From: Sipunculus nudus
Taxonomy: Eukaryota > Annelida > Sipuncula > Golfingiida > Sipunculidae
Assembly: GCA_026874595.1 (NCBI GenBank)
Contig: CM049320.1
Coordinates: forward strand, 6,017,464-6,081,463
Reading direction: 5' to 3'
Length of the DNA stretch: 64,000 nucleotides
Both the position numbers and the translations under genes were made by a program. This document shows positions 29,640 through 41,776 of the stretch, piece by piece; within the stretch, counting starts at the first letter, position 1; each line of letters opens with the position of its first letter. Below the pieces are notes generated by a model that saw only the letters and a program-made list of their open reading frames with translations, had not been told where the DNA came from and ran no database searches.

Positions 29640-30360
29640 ATTCAATGCAGCTGGTATCATCTTTATATATAAAATCATGTAAATTAAGCAGGTGTTTCAT
29701 GTCGCAGTTTCAATTATGTACATGTAGGCAAGACCAACTAATATAAGACTGAGACTAACACCATGGGACCAGAGAACAAGACTGAGATCAAGGGGCCTTG
29801 AGACCAATTGCCATCGGTTTCCTTACATAAGAGTGAGTATCCCCTCAAAATATCAATGAGCCCTCCAAGAGCAGCAGGTGTTATATAAACACCAAACCAT
29901 CGTACTTTCAAGGAAGCAGCGTTGACATAAACTTACCTGATGAGGACTAGACAATTAAACAGAGCGTAAACCACCATGTTTGTATACATTGTATGATGAA
30001 TATTGTATTATGCCTGAATTTTTCTTTTTTGGTTCAAATTCAAGAGCATTACTCGGACAAATGATTAATTATAACTAGAATATGGGCAGTCGAAAAGCGT
30101 CTACAGGTATCCGCCGATCCACAGAGGCATAGATAAAGTGAAGCATGGGAACTCTCTCTTGAAGTGACAGGCCTCCAAAATATGTTTCATCAGATATGCT
30201 CAAGTATCCCAATATTCAGAAAGAGACGAAATTAAAACAAAATATTGTACGTGGTGCCAAAAGTCTTGTGTAAGATATATAGACACCCCAGATCTATAGA
30301 AACGCAAAATTTTAGATCGATACGTCACTCGAGGGATAAATGTATTAAGTGTTTAACAAA
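28220..30360. other. Intergenic, nothing recognised
   Basis: AT-rich; holds only a long (AT)n run at about 29577-29634. No coding homology seen. Confidence 0.55.
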
Positions 30361-30362
30361 TA

Positions 30363-31184
30363 CAGTGAAACTCTTACTTGCGGACAACTCAGTAAGGCGG
30401 ACAACTCACTAATGCGGACACTAAATCTCAGTTCCTTCAAATTTGCCTCTATATTATGTTTAACGTAAACTCAGTCAAGCGGACAACTCACTCTCCCGGA
30501 CAACGGACAAAATTTCCCGTTACGCCAGCGTATCCAGTACATATTACAACCCTCTAAAGCGGACAGACATCGCGAGTTCTATTTTGTTCATATATCTGCC
30601 GGGAGATGGCGCTCCGAGGTCGTGACCTCGTATGAACTGTTTGGGTCAAAGCGGCAGCAACAAAGACAAGCGTAATTTGGTGTAACATCGTGATGTTACA
30701 TGTGAATATACAGTCGAAATTGTTGTTTACTTCTATAAATGTGTATGAATCACAATCATTACTTTATTAATATTGGCCGGTCAATCAGAAAAAAAACTGT
30801 CAATAATCAACCTGTTATATACCTAGTGCAACCATCCATGAACTAAGCTTACTTAGAAGAGGAAAAATGGTACGTCGAAGTGTAACTGCGGCCTAGAAAA
30901 GTATGTGAGGCCTAGCTGATGAAGTTAAAGGAGAGAAAGAGTTTGTCTTTCCTTTTTTATGATTTAATTTATAAATATTAAACCAATATTTTAGCTATTT
31001 TGAAAATGATTTAAATAAAATTTATGTATTTCAAATAAAGCGTAAACATAATCAAAACAGAGAATATCAGTAACATTCAATGAAGAACAGACGCAATATG
31101 CCAAACTCTTCTAAACAGGACAACTCACATATACGGACAAAATCCTCCAGTCCCTTGAGCGTCCGGCTTACAGGAGTTTCACTG
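30363..31184. mobile_element. Tigger/pogo-type non-autonomous DNA transposon
   Basis: The ends are CAGTGAAACTCTTACTTGCG and, on the opposite strand, CAGTGAAACTCCTGTAAGCC. They form terminal inverted repeats and are flanked by TA on both sides (30361-30362 and 31185-31186), the Tc1/mariner-superfamily target. Just inside are repeated GCGGACAACTCA motifs, typical of Tigger-like subterminal sequence. The 822-bp element has no transposase frame. Confidence 0.85.
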
Positions 31185-31189
31185 TACAT

Positions 31190-32240
31190 GATTGTCGGTG
31201 GCGCCACCTGTCTTGTGTATTAGAAAGCCGTCCAAAATGGATGAACAAGCAAAATTTAATTCCGTTACATTAAACGTCTCCTGAGATTTGTTTAATTTTG
31301 ATCTAATCACATGCACAAATAAAAATCACGCAAAAGCATTTGCAGATGGTCTTATATAAGACCACTGGTCTTATATCTATGGTCTATGAACAGGCATCAT
31401 TTCAAACATTCATGCCAGAGAAAAGTGCATAAATGTTTTCTACAGATACTTGACTGTAGGTGGCGCAATCAGGCTCGGTTAGAGAAATCGACCCCAGATG
31501 CATTAGCATACATAATTTCAGGCCGACACTCGAAACCTTTCCTGGGGCTTTATACGAAAATGAAAGGTAGGTGGCGCCACCTGTCTAGTCTACGATAAAA
31601 CTATGCAATACGAATAAACGTGCAAATTTCAAGTTGATAAATCAATGCACTCCTGATATCTGCGCAGTTATCCCAGTAAAACATCAGAACCAAACCAAAT
31701 AAGTTATGGATGGATACTACACAGAAATGATTGTATGAGAGTGCGGTTCCAAAAATCAATGGACATGCCAAATTTCAGGCGGATTCGTCAAAACACTCCT
31801 TGAAAGATGTAGCTAATTTGAGCCCAAAACATTGAAGCATTCCTGAGGTATGGGTGATTTTGGCCAGAGCAAACGCCACACGGAAAACGATTGCAAGTCT
31901 TAGGTAGAAGATGGAGGTATGCAAGATCTATTGACATGCATAATTTCAGCCATATAGAGTGAATCGCTCCTTAGATATTGGTAATTATCACTGTTAAAAT
32001 CCCCACAGATGGCCCCTTCGAAAAAGGAGTGTAGGTGGCGCGCCCAATTTTTGTTAAGCAGCAATTCACATTTGTTCCGATTATTATGCCGGGTTTCAAA
32101 ACGATCAGTACAGTGGTCTCAAAGGACTTCCCCAGGAACGGACTAGGCGTAGGCGGCGGCAGAACGCGGCTTTTACATAATATCCGCAAATGTCTGTCCA
32201 GGACCAGATATTTCAAAGGATATGCTTTTATATATTATAT
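31190..32240 (+). repeat. Degenerate repeat region with GGTGGCGCCACC cores
   Basis: GGTGGCGCCACCTGTCT occurs at about 31198 and 31570; AGGTGGCGCAATCAGG at 31459 and AGGTGGCGCGCCC at 32033 are variants. Between cores a recurring block reads roughly CATGCATAATTTCAGGCCGA followed by CACTCCTTGAAAGAT (about 31505, 31617, 31765, 31938). This indicates about six worn copies of a 100-250 bp unit. Short open frames here are incidental. Confidence 0.6.
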
Positions 32241-32449
32241 CCCTCAGTTAATCATTATTAAACACTACCAACCATGTATCCTATTACATGTCTTCAGGGG
32301 CCCGCATGTGCATATATCTGTTGCAGCCATTTACCCTGTAATAAAAATAACTGGATTATTACCGGTTCTAGCATTTGGACGCCTACCTCTGTCCTTGAAG
32401 GATTTTAAATATGCAGACACATTTGAAAAAAAATCAGACAGATAGTGCT

Positions 32450-33155
32450 GTGATAGCCACTTCATCAAATAATGTGAAATACATTTGGTGAATTGGTACA
32501 TTTAAAAATACCCCTTCAGGACACACTTTGCATCGCTCCTAACACGTTCCTAACAGTTGTGGCCATAGATGTGTTGCTTGACAATGTTTGAGAACCACCT
32601 CTTTATTAGTTAATTAATCAATTAATTAATAAGCCGTTTCAAGTGTTTTGAAGATATTAATAAGCAAAGTCTGAAATAACAAAGACTCAGCGGCAGTCCT
32701 TTAGTAACAAACTTTGATTTCTTGGGCCGAATAAAGGCTAAGATAATTAAGCCTCAGAGCTAGACCTTTAATATGAGGAATATATGTTTCATTCCAGACA
32801 CATATATTGGTCTATACACTCATAATTTTTTTAAAATTTAGACATCGAATAATAGTGCGATAGTCAGGAGAAATGAACGTTAATGACAGTATCCACTAAT
32901 ACGTGAAGATAGCAGTGAATGTGTATTTAAGTGAATGGAGATGACACGTTTTTATAGATTTCATTTACTTAATATTTATAAATTAAACATGTGCTGAAAT
33001 TCAAATAAGTAAAGTTATTTATGCGTGAATTACAACGAATATCGTGATTTTCTTCATAGGGACTCAAAGTAGCTCTCCTGGTTACAAACAATTCAATGCA
33101 CTACACCAGTTAGGCATGAACATTACAATCCTTAATGCATTAATGTATGCTACTC
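32450..33155. other. Intergenic, nothing recognised
   Basis: AT-rich spacer between the GGTGGCGCC repeat region and the retrotransposon remnant. Confidence 0.5.
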
Positions 33156-33159
33156 TAAG

Positions 33160-35060
33160 CTTGTCACATATACTGTTCGAAAAGCGACAGCACAGGCTGA
33201 AACCAAACATGGTGCAACAGTAGCTTTGAAATAAATACCGTCATATGACAATATGAAAATCGTATTTGATTCTTCATGTCAATATCACCAGATATAACAT
33301 GACCCAGATAGGTAATGTGTCTGACAGAAAAAAAATAGTTTTTTTCTGGACTTAACTTGATACTCGGAGTACATCTCCGCATATGATTTTGTGTGAAAGA
33401 ACATGCATAGATACTGGTATAGATTTGTTAAATTCTGCATTATTTAAGTTTGCTATTTTCATAACAGACATCTATCAAGACCTGAAGCCCCTTAACAGAG
33501 GATGAAAACAGCACCAAATCAACCGCGTACGTTAGGTGAAGCTTGTTAACCAGAGTGGTATATGAGAATCTGTCAAATGCCGCTGTAGCGTTAGGATATC
33601 TTCTCCAAGTAGGTTATCTAAAGCTGAACCCCGGCCAATTGAAAGCTTCGTAATTAATGCGACAATAGCATCCTCAAGTTGCCTCCAGTTCCTTGGAATG
33701 ACATTATTTAGCAGATACTCCGTTTGTGTCGTCCTGATTATACTCTCTTTTGCCAAATTCAAATTTATAGTCTTCTTCCCACATTATTACAACACTTGCT
33801 TCCCCCTCACTCTGTTGTTTCTCAAAGCTTATAAAAATGTGTGTGTTTTCTTTACACTGTTCAAAATAATATAGTTGACTGCATTAATGCTTGCGGCCAG
33901 GTTATAAGCCTTGATTCTAGATTTGAAACGTTAACACTGCCGTAAAGAATATTAAAAGATATTTCTTGATCGCTTATTTATGTCAAATGTGGCACAATGC
34001 ACTGGTTTGCGGACTTTGCGCCAACGAAGAAAGACTTCCTTTGCAGTAGCATCTCCATTTTTACATACTCATTCCAACCGGGAATGATAATAGTTTTCCC
34101 ATTTTTTCGGTCCTTTACCGGAAGAGCATCAGCACTAATCAAACTTGATAAAATTAAATTATTTACAATTTTCCAACCTAAGCATGATGCTGCATTGCCT
34201 GACACATTAATACGGAATTTTGGCGATCCTTCCACAGATAGTAGCAACAGAGCTTCCGATATCTACCGAGTTGTTATGAGTTTAGAGTGGTCCAGTTGAC
34301 ATTGAACGTCCCATTTACCTTTCGACATTAATTGAACTAGATAATATCAATACATACAGATGTTCGGAAGACACATATTCATAATCAATGCCAATGTTGT
34401 TTACAATTTTGAACGCGTGTTCTGAACATATGCAATGGTCTAACCAGGAGTTTGATTCCCAGGCTTCACTAACATTGGCGTTAAGTCGATCGTTTGAAAT
34501 TTTGAAGCCCATGTCATTCACAAAGTTACAATATTCACAGACGAACAATCATATTCATTAATTATAGCAATTTGTGTTCCAAGAAAACATATATATTTAT
34601 CAACATTGTCTTTACATTCATAAGTCAAATATACACATAATATAACAAATGTTCTACCACCAAGGGTTACGCTGATTGCACACATGCAATCGTCGCTCAG
34701 GGTGCGCGTGATTTCAGCCGAGTCCAAACCGTGGTGGTAGGACAGCGATCACACCGTATGGACGTCCATTCAGAACCCCCGCTCCGGCATCTAGCGGCGA
34801 TGCACCAATGTGTTTAAAATCTGTATGCACACCAGTAAGCATAGTCGTTTGATGTTTCGACAGTCAATGTTCTTGTAAAAGAATTATTTGAGATTCTTTA
34901 CAAAATTCTTGTACCTGCTTCACAGAGGTACTAATACCTCGGCAATTGAATGAAAACAGCTTAAATTTGAATGTCTTCTCACTGTGTTTCTTTGGGGTTA
35001 TTCCCGAACTGGTGTACCTGAATACATTCAGGCCAAATGTTTCCATCAAACAGAGCATCT
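33160..35060 (-). pseudogene. Decayed non-LTR retrotransposon (endonuclease and RT fragments)
   Basis: Read leftward. Near 34920-34990 is FKLFSFNCRGI...QIILLQEHW, the start of an apurinic-type endonuclease domain. Near 34650-34550 is ISVTLGGRTFVILCVYL...SSVNIV, and near 34430-34320 SNSWLDHCICSEHAF...SEHLYVL, the end of that domain. Near 34070 is WNEYVKMEMLLQRKSFF. At 33550-33490 a reverse-transcriptase motif C reads TYAVDLVLFSSSVKGLQ, where the usual YADD has become YAVD. Most of the RT core is deleted and frames are interrupted throughout. The clade is not assigned; the same family probably supplies the RT piece at 62.3-63.5 kb. Confidence 0.75.
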
Positions 35061-35439
35061 GGGTTCTTAGAGATATTTCATAGGGTTATTTCATATATAT
35101 TTTGAATTTTTGTTCAAAATTATATTTGTCCATTTGGGCGAAGTCACTTGTCTCACAGGTACCAAAAACGTTTACATGGTTTTGCCATCTAATCCCGAAT
35201 GATTTATTTCTTATATTCTTGAATTTTCAACAATTAAATAGCTTCTGAATTTTTTTTTTATTTCCAAACCAGAGTATTTTGCAATTTATTAAATAAGTCA
35301 AGTATATTTTCACTTTGTATACTTTGTATCTTTAACAAAGGCATTAGTATCATCTTCATAAAGCACTTATTTCAAATCATTATTTTTATTCTGTATACCG
35401 TTTATATCTAGATTACTACGGATTGATATCCCTAATATC

Positions 35440-35740
35440 TCAAAGCACAAACCAGAAAGGCTAGGTGAAAGAGGATCACTCATTTTTCAGTAACCTTTTC
35501 CCCTTCTCTTTCATACATTTCTTTTAAAGAATGTGTTACTCCAGAATGATCCGATATGGAAGCTGAATATATTTGAAAATTTGAAACTCTGTCTTGTTAT
35601 TCTGAAGATGTAAGAAAATAATCAATTCTTGTATAAATTTAATGTTTGATGTTTGACCCCATGTGTATTTATTTAAATAAGGGTGTTTTATTCTCCAAAT
35701 ATCCTGTAATTCTAATCTTCCTTTTATATTAATTAAGTAG
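35440..35740 (-). pseudogene. L1-like retrotransposon endonuclease fragment
   Basis: The minus-strand peptide ELQDIWRIKHPYLNKYTWG, followed by a degraded LQNNKTEFQIFKYIQ segment and an out-of-frame H-S-G-V-T-like tail, resembles the C-terminal endonuclease region of L1-type elements (DIWR-x-x-x-P...YTW...R-x-D). It is 5' and 3' truncated. The open frame continues to 36027 into unrelated sequence, so the 163-codon frame is a chance fusion. Confidence 0.5.
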
Positions 35741-35749
35741 GTCTTGTGT

Positions 35750-35860
35750 GTTTGCCCAAGTGGGCCGAGCGCTGTGTTCACTGAAGACCTGCTCGAGTAA
35801 TAACCGTGGCCGAACCCGGTTTGACCTTGAAGTAGTGCAGCCTGAAACCTCGAATCCGAT
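35750..35860 (+). repeat. Possible tRNA-related SINE head
   Basis: AAGTGGGCCGAGCGCTG resembles a tRNA A-box region and ACCTCGAATCC resembles a B-box, about 92 bp apart on the plus strand. The spacing is too long for a normal tRNA and no cloverleaf folds by eye. Confidence 0.25.
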
Positions 35861-36029
35861 GGGACTCTTTGGGTTGATAGCCACGAGTCCCAGACCATTA
35901 CCATGCGTTTCTGACGTTCCTGAAAGGCCTGATCTATGGATGTTATAATAAAAGGCACCAATGTTTCATTTTGTTTCTCCTTTTGCAATCCTTGGATATG
36001 AAATCTTATCATCGATCTGTAGACCACTT

Positions 36030-37600
36030 TCCCTTGCTTGATGACTTTAATTGAATAACAATAATTGTCTCGAGTTTTAATTATATATATATATATTCTT
36101 ATTATGAAAAAGGAGATTTAGAGAAGTTTACCCTTTTTGTCACTTTGTTCTAGCATTAATTCCCTGTGAAAATATAATCTTATTTTTTTACACAATGTCT
36201 GACTATAAATTATAAAGTGTTATAAATGTTTCTTATTTTATTACCATACATGCACACTATATCGCACCACCTTTCTAGAGTAAGCTCTTATCAAATTAAA
36301 AATGGTATATATAATACGGATTTCCAGCTAATCTTACAAGCTGTTCAAAGATTATATATCTCACGACAACCAGTTTATGTCGCGCTTCCTGCTCAAAAGG
36401 TTTGTGCTAGTTTTGACATGGTTTTAAGTAGTCCTCGGCTTCAGTTGTCCTTTTCAATTTCGCCACCTTTCTTTCCACAACCAGTTTTCCCTATGTAGAA
36501 CTTAACCGTCAGCCAACCGCTATGCGCCCTTTCATGTGTGGGAGAGCTCTTTTTCTCAGTTTTCAATCTTTTTTTGTGAAATTCTACACACTGTCATATT
36601 TCGGCCTTCGCGTCATCTCCTCTTAGTTATCTTTAGTATTTCCCGTCTGTCCATCCTGCTGTTTAACATGACAATGCTATGCCTGTCCCTGTTGTCTTTC
36701 CATTATCCAGTTCTTGTGTGTCACCTCTATCTTTTCATCCAGTGACTCGGCTATTCCAGTACCTTGTTGTTCTAATATTTTTATCACAGTTTGACGTGTA
36801 TATTCTCCCTTCATTGGAAGCATCAGAATGCATTTTTTTCCCAGAAATCTTTTTTTGTGTCAATGAGTTTGTAAAAGGCCGGTTCCGAAGAATGTTAAAC
36901 AGCTGAGTTTTTTTCCGGGGGATTTACCAGATTTTAAGTCCTTACTTCACACTTACAGACGCTTAATATGCGATGTTTCAACATTGCACAGCCATTGTGC
37001 GAGATAATCCAAAAAGGTTCCCACAGTTCATATGGAGGATCTAATAAACTGGCAATAAATTGGTGATTTTCCCGCGCCTTGTGTTTAGTTAGTGTTTAAT
37101 TTAACCATGATACGCATCGGAATGTGTTACAATGGTACAGTGTACAAAGATTCTGGGTTATGTGAGGTCATATGAATCTCATCATAGGCCATTCAGATGC
37201 ATAATTACCGTATTTAATGAAATGTGATTTCACTTTTATGTGATTGAATATAGAAATAGGGATGTCCGTTTATTCAAATTGCTTATTATAACATCATCAA
37301 AATATATACCTTGCGGCGATATTTAGATGTTTTATTTTATCAAAAGTGTGTAACCCCACGTACATGGTTCCTGAATGTTGTTGTAAGGTCATAAAAAACG
37401 TGAATTTCATTGTTTTTTTTATCCACAGATATGTTAACCATCGTCCTTGAAATATTTTGGCATAACATGTATTTATACAGCTGAAGTACTTGCTGCACTC
37501 TCTAATTTTATCCACTTTTAATTTAAAAAAAATGATGAATATCCAATATGCGCTAGTTATATGAAGTTATTAATGAAATTCAAATTAAAGTCATAGCCTT
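36030..37600. other. Intergenic, nothing recognised
   Basis: AT- and T-rich stretch without supported gene. Several T-rich open frames (36226-36906) show no domain. Confidence 0.5.
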
Positions 37601-37609
37601 TAAAAATAT

Positions 37610-39397
37610 CAGTTTTGATAACCAAAATACAATTATACCTTTCCAACACACCAAACACAAGAAGACAATACCCTCGCCCCGGATTAAAAATGGCTCAAAA
37701 GACTGTTTCTTTGAATTTTTTTATTTAGGCTTACCTCTTGGTTACCAACCTGGACCTATTGCAGTTGGCTCCACCTGTCTGACACAATCTATATTCAAGC
37801 TCAGCCTATGTAGCAAATAATAAAGTAAACCATGCATTAATCATTGAAGATTTATATGAATTTTACTTGATATCCACTCTCTTTTTTACCTGATTTTATT
37901 CAACTTTAAGTGATGGCTAGGATGGCTAGGGAATAGGTATGACGGATGAACTCTGTATTTTATCCACAGTCCCGCATATGCAGGGCCGAACATGTCACTT
38001 GAATGTAAACTTTAAATCCCTAAATATACCTTAACTAACAAGTTTTATCTTACACAAAACTTATTAGTCATACGTGTCATACGTTACACAAAACTTATTA
38101 GTCATACGTGTTTATATACATAAGTAAAAACTATTTAAGATGAATAAGCTAAGCAAATTTAAGACTCATGGGTAGCCTTATTACTGAAAAAAAGAAACTT
38201 TCTTTTAAACTTAAAATTGAAAGATTTTGATACATAAAATATGTTAGTGGCATTTTTAATGAGCAAATGGGGAAAGTTTTCTTCAAATTATCGATGGTGA
38301 CAGTTGTCTAAACGAGATCTATTATTTTCGTTCGTATAGTATTTGTTTAGGCTGACTGTCAAGGTGTTTACCATCATGTTTTTTTTTCATATAGGTTATA
38401 GAATACAAGCTATTTTACAAGCTAATTTAAAGTTTCAAACACGATTATTAGGGACCTGTTTGCATATGAGGCCTGAATCTACATTTTATGCCCTTTTTTC
38501 TCCCATAAGAATCACCTGTTGGCTAAGTGGCCCATTGGTCTAGTGTCTGGAGCTATCATATTTCTTTGTCTTATTTGATTAATATTATTAAAGAAACAAA
38601 TTGTTAATCTATTGGTATCTATCGATATACAGACCTTTACACATTTACATGCTGTATTGGATCAGGTGATGGAAAAATAGTCTCTTGATGGTATGTATAT
38701 TTATACCCTGAAGACTTGTTAACAATGTATTGGCTTCACCCCTTAGTTTGGCGTCTGGTTCTCTAGCACATTTTAAATGCTAGGCTATAGTTGACTTTAT
38801 TGTTAACTGACTAAACCATACCTGCATAACCAACCTTAGAAAAGCAGACTGTAATCGCAATATGTTAGACATATGTAGTTTTGGTAGCACATGGTCGCAA
38901 ATACAACTTTCTCACAATAATTCTGTCACAACACAGTAAAAAAAAATGTTTAATAGTGGTATCTTGTACATCATTTCAATCTCAGAAAATAGATTAGTTA
39001 TATCTAAATAAACAGCAGTATATACCAGCTTGGATACTATCACAATCGTTAATTTAGTTCTTTTACACTTTTTGCGCTTTATTCACGTTTTTAAACAAAG
39101 TTAAGGTCCTGTATTACTAACATCAGTGAACTATGTCTATAATACATCAATGGTCAATAGGTCAGTATGATCATCGTTTTATATATATTATATATAAATT
39201 TTATATTTAGGATAACTTCAAATCCCTGTTTTTAAAACAGTTGAACAATCTATGAAAAATAATTTAAAGAAAATGGGTAATTTGAAAAAGAAAATGGGGA
39301 AAAAATTATGGATTTTACATGTAGGTCCATACATCAAACAAAAAACAATACATGTAGTAACTTTCACTTTCACTCTCTTTAGAGTAAAATTCATCCT
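37610..39397 (-). repeat. 3' flank of FucT-2, older copy of the duplicated flank
   Basis: Matches the 3' flanks of FucT-3 (about 45870-47417) and FucT-4 (about 53720-55263) in the same order, for example ACACCAAACACA, CCTCGCCCC, ACCTATTGCAGTTGGCT and AGTGGCCCATTGG. It carries many substitutions and indels, so it is more diverged than those two are from each other. Confidence 0.75.
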
Positions 39398-40576
39398 TTA
39401 TCCCATTGTGGCATGCCCTTTAAAATATTCTTCTGGAGTAACACAGTCTTTTGTCCTGTTCCACCATTTATCCAAGTTTTCATACGTTTTATGGAAGTCT
39501 GGCTGCGTATGAAGAAATTCACAAAGGTTACATAGGGAATGGTATTGTGGAAATAATACAGCTTTGTAATATTGTTTCCAATCAAAGTACTGGTTATACA
39601 AAGTTGAATTCGTATCCAGTTCTCTTAAATATGCTGCTAATTCAGAAGGTGATTTATAATCCCTGATGTCGATAAACGAGTGTTCAGGCAAGTATTTCTT
39701 GTAATCAAACCCGCCTAAAACTATGGGTACTATGTTTAGATCCAGTATTTTCCACAATTTCTCTGTTGCATAATCGCTACATAGACTGTTCTCAAATGAA
39801 AGGTAAAATTTATACGTGTTATTTAACATAGAATAGCAGGCAGTTCTGTCCGAACATTTTGACGGGCTACATCCTCCATAAATATCCACGTTTATGTATT
39901 TCTGAAGTTCCATTACGTATTTTCTTCTGTTGCTTTGTGTATGACAGTGACTGACAAACCATGCAATCAGTTTCGTTTTACCCTTCGAGTAATCAAACGG
40001 CACATGATGGATTTCCTCCAACCGTTTCTTTACTAAAGTACCAAATTCAGCTTTAATATCCGAATCATAGCGGTAGGTTTGGGTTAAATTAAACAAACCG
40101 TTAAATTTTTCCATTCTGTCGCTGTGAATTGGTGATTCCATCAGAAAAAATACGAAATACTGCCAGGGAAACCGAAACTTTGGCATTCCAGACGGAGTTT
40201 TCATGTCCCTCATGTGTACAATCACAGCGTGGCTTGTATTGAACTCGGATCGATTATTTGTCGTTTCACATTTAGTGAAAGTGCAGTTATGTTCGAGAAA
40301 GGGTTTTCGTCCAAATCCAAATCCATAATCAGTTTGCGAATAGAAGGAGGTCCAGAAGAGTATTTTTCTTATCTGTTTTTCTGCAACGATTTTGTTTTTG
40401 TATTTATTTGGCATAAACGATCCAAACAACCCATCTACTTTCAATCTTTCGGGTATCAGGTTCAACGATAATTCCTTAATATTTAGTTCTTGCCGAAATA
40501 TATAAAATGTAACTGTCATCATTAAACATCCAAAAACAGCTAAAAGAATAAAACCTCGTTTTGTCGTAGTATCCAT
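39398..40576 (-). CDS. Alpha-1,3-fucosyltransferase (GT10), FucT-2
   Basis: Single exon, 392 residues, ATG at 40574-40576 with A at -3. Type II membrane anchor at about residues 8-27 (FILLAVFGCLMMTVTFYIF). GT10 core motifs: LIAWFVSHC at about 203-211, YKFYLSFENSLCSDYATEKL at about 255-274, and IVPIVLGGFDYKKYLPEH after it. Sequons (NCT, NRS, NTS, NLT, NNT, NST, NRT) fit a Golgi glycoprotein. It is the left-most member of the array and keeps the conserved upstream segment at 41270-41560. It differs from FucT-3/4 at many scattered residues and from FucT-1 more strongly. No lesion seen. Confidence 0.94.
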   Translation of the reverse strand: MDTTTKRGFILLAVFGCLMMTVTFYIFRQELNIKELSLNLIPERLKVDGLFGSFMPNKYKNKIVAEKQIRKILFWTSFYSQTDYGFGFGRKPFLEHNCTFTKCETTNNRSEFNTSHAVIVHMRDMKTPSGMPKFRFPWQYFVFFLMESPIHSDRMEKFNGLFNLTQTYRYDSDIKAEFGTLVKKRLEEIHHVPFDYSKGKTKLIAWFVSHCHTQSNRRKYVMELQKYINVDIYGGCSPSKCSDRTACYSMLNNTYKFYLSFENSLCSDYATEKLWKILDLNIVPIVLGGFDYKKYLPEHSFIDIRDYKSPSELAAYLRELDTNSTLYNQYFDWKQYYKAVLFPQYHSLCNLCEFLHTQPDFHKTYENLDKWWNRTKDCVTPEEYFKGHATMG

Positions 40577-41269
40577 ACTAATGATTTATTCCGCCACGAT
40601 TATCTTGTATTCTGGGACGTCTGAAATATGAAAGTAACGCATATCAGTTTAATAAACTAACCAACATATGTCAGTTGCAGAATTTTTAATATCATATATA
40701 GTTCTTCTACAATATAATAAGACATCGTCCTGGTGTATTTTTTTTCTTTTATTGTACGGGGGAATGGGAAAGTATTATTAAAAAGAGGCACCTCCCTCGA
40801 ACCCATAAAGGTTCTTCAGATTGAACTAAGTGAGGAACCTTTTAAGTTGCCATCTGGAATCTTAAAAGCAAAGTTCTTTCTGAGACCTCAAGTAGGTTCT
40901 TCTTTGTAACCTTCAAGTTTCCAAATGGACTCCTAAAGGTGTATAATACTTAAATACCTGTTCCTATAGATATTTATTCGTGCAAAATAAAGTGATTATT
41001 TGCCTGAAAACATAACATTATCGTAAATAGTTAATATTTGATCAGTTGTATTTAAAATAACTGAAGGATTCATGTGAATTGAATAAAAAATGAAAATGCT
41101 CAGTGTGATGCAAAGAGTACTTCCAATGTAGTTTTATGTCTGATCCAAATGATACATATGTTTGTGAAAATCGTCTGTTTTCTTCTTTAATATTAGAATA
41201 CTGAACTGAATCCAATAGGTCCCCCAGTAGCAATTATAATATTCACGATTACCACAGATCTTGATTTCC

Positions 41270-41560
41270 AAAATGGGCTGGTGTACGTTACCGTCTCTTG
41301 GCGTTATCAACGCACCGTAGCCGAGGCCGAGGATTTTGCACCTTTATTCCTCAGAAAATGAAGTGACTTTATGACTCTCAGAATCCGTCTGTTAAAGAAG
41401 AAATATAACTCATTATGTAACAGTTTATGTCGTATGCTTACCTTCACATCCTTGCACTTATATGAGAAAAGTTACCAGAAAAAGATCGGATGCCAAAAAT
41501 AATTATACTGGGTCAGTCCTAAAACAACATACGGCGCCTCTAAAGATAATAGTTGATTAA
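41270..41560 (-). promoter_or_regulatory. Upstream segment of FucT-2 conserved with FucT-1
   Basis: Counterpart of 27115-27420. It falls inside the 735-bp stretch (40862-41596) that is missing upstream of FucT-3, and is also missing upstream of FucT-4, where the flank jumps from the counterpart of about 41035 to that of about 41815. A regulatory role is inferred from conservation only. Confidence 0.4.
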
Positions 41561-41708
41561 TCCATCTGAACACTGAAATGGCCAAACAAATTTTTAAAGC
41601 ATTGTATTTTTTTGATAACTTGAGCAAAACATAATGGTAGGTTAAAAAATCTTGATGTATGAAAAGTTTTTACTGTAAATGTAACTTTAACTTTTAAGTT
41701 ACCGAATA

Positions 41709-41712
<4 letters not shown>

Positions 41713-41765
<53 letters not shown>

Positions 41766-41776
41766 ATATATATATA
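41713..41776. repeat. (TA)n microsatellite in unit X1
   Basis: Long TA run; its counterpart in X2 is at about 49000-49040. Confidence 0.95.

Noticed and set aside
35536-36027. 163-codon open frame on the minus strand
   Set aside because: Its C-terminal part is an L1-like endonuclease fragment and the rest is unrelated sequence with a possible SINE head; a chance fusion, not a gene.
36226-36906. Hydrophobic open frames that look like membrane proteins
   Set aside because: T-rich composition explains the hydrophobicity; no domain, splice context or paralogue supports them.
38505-38560. tRNA-like sequence (GGCCCATTGGTCTAGTGTC)
   Set aside because: Only a partial A-box match; no B-box at proper spacing and no cloverleaf. 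The same sequence recurs in the duplicated flanks, so it is repeat-derived.
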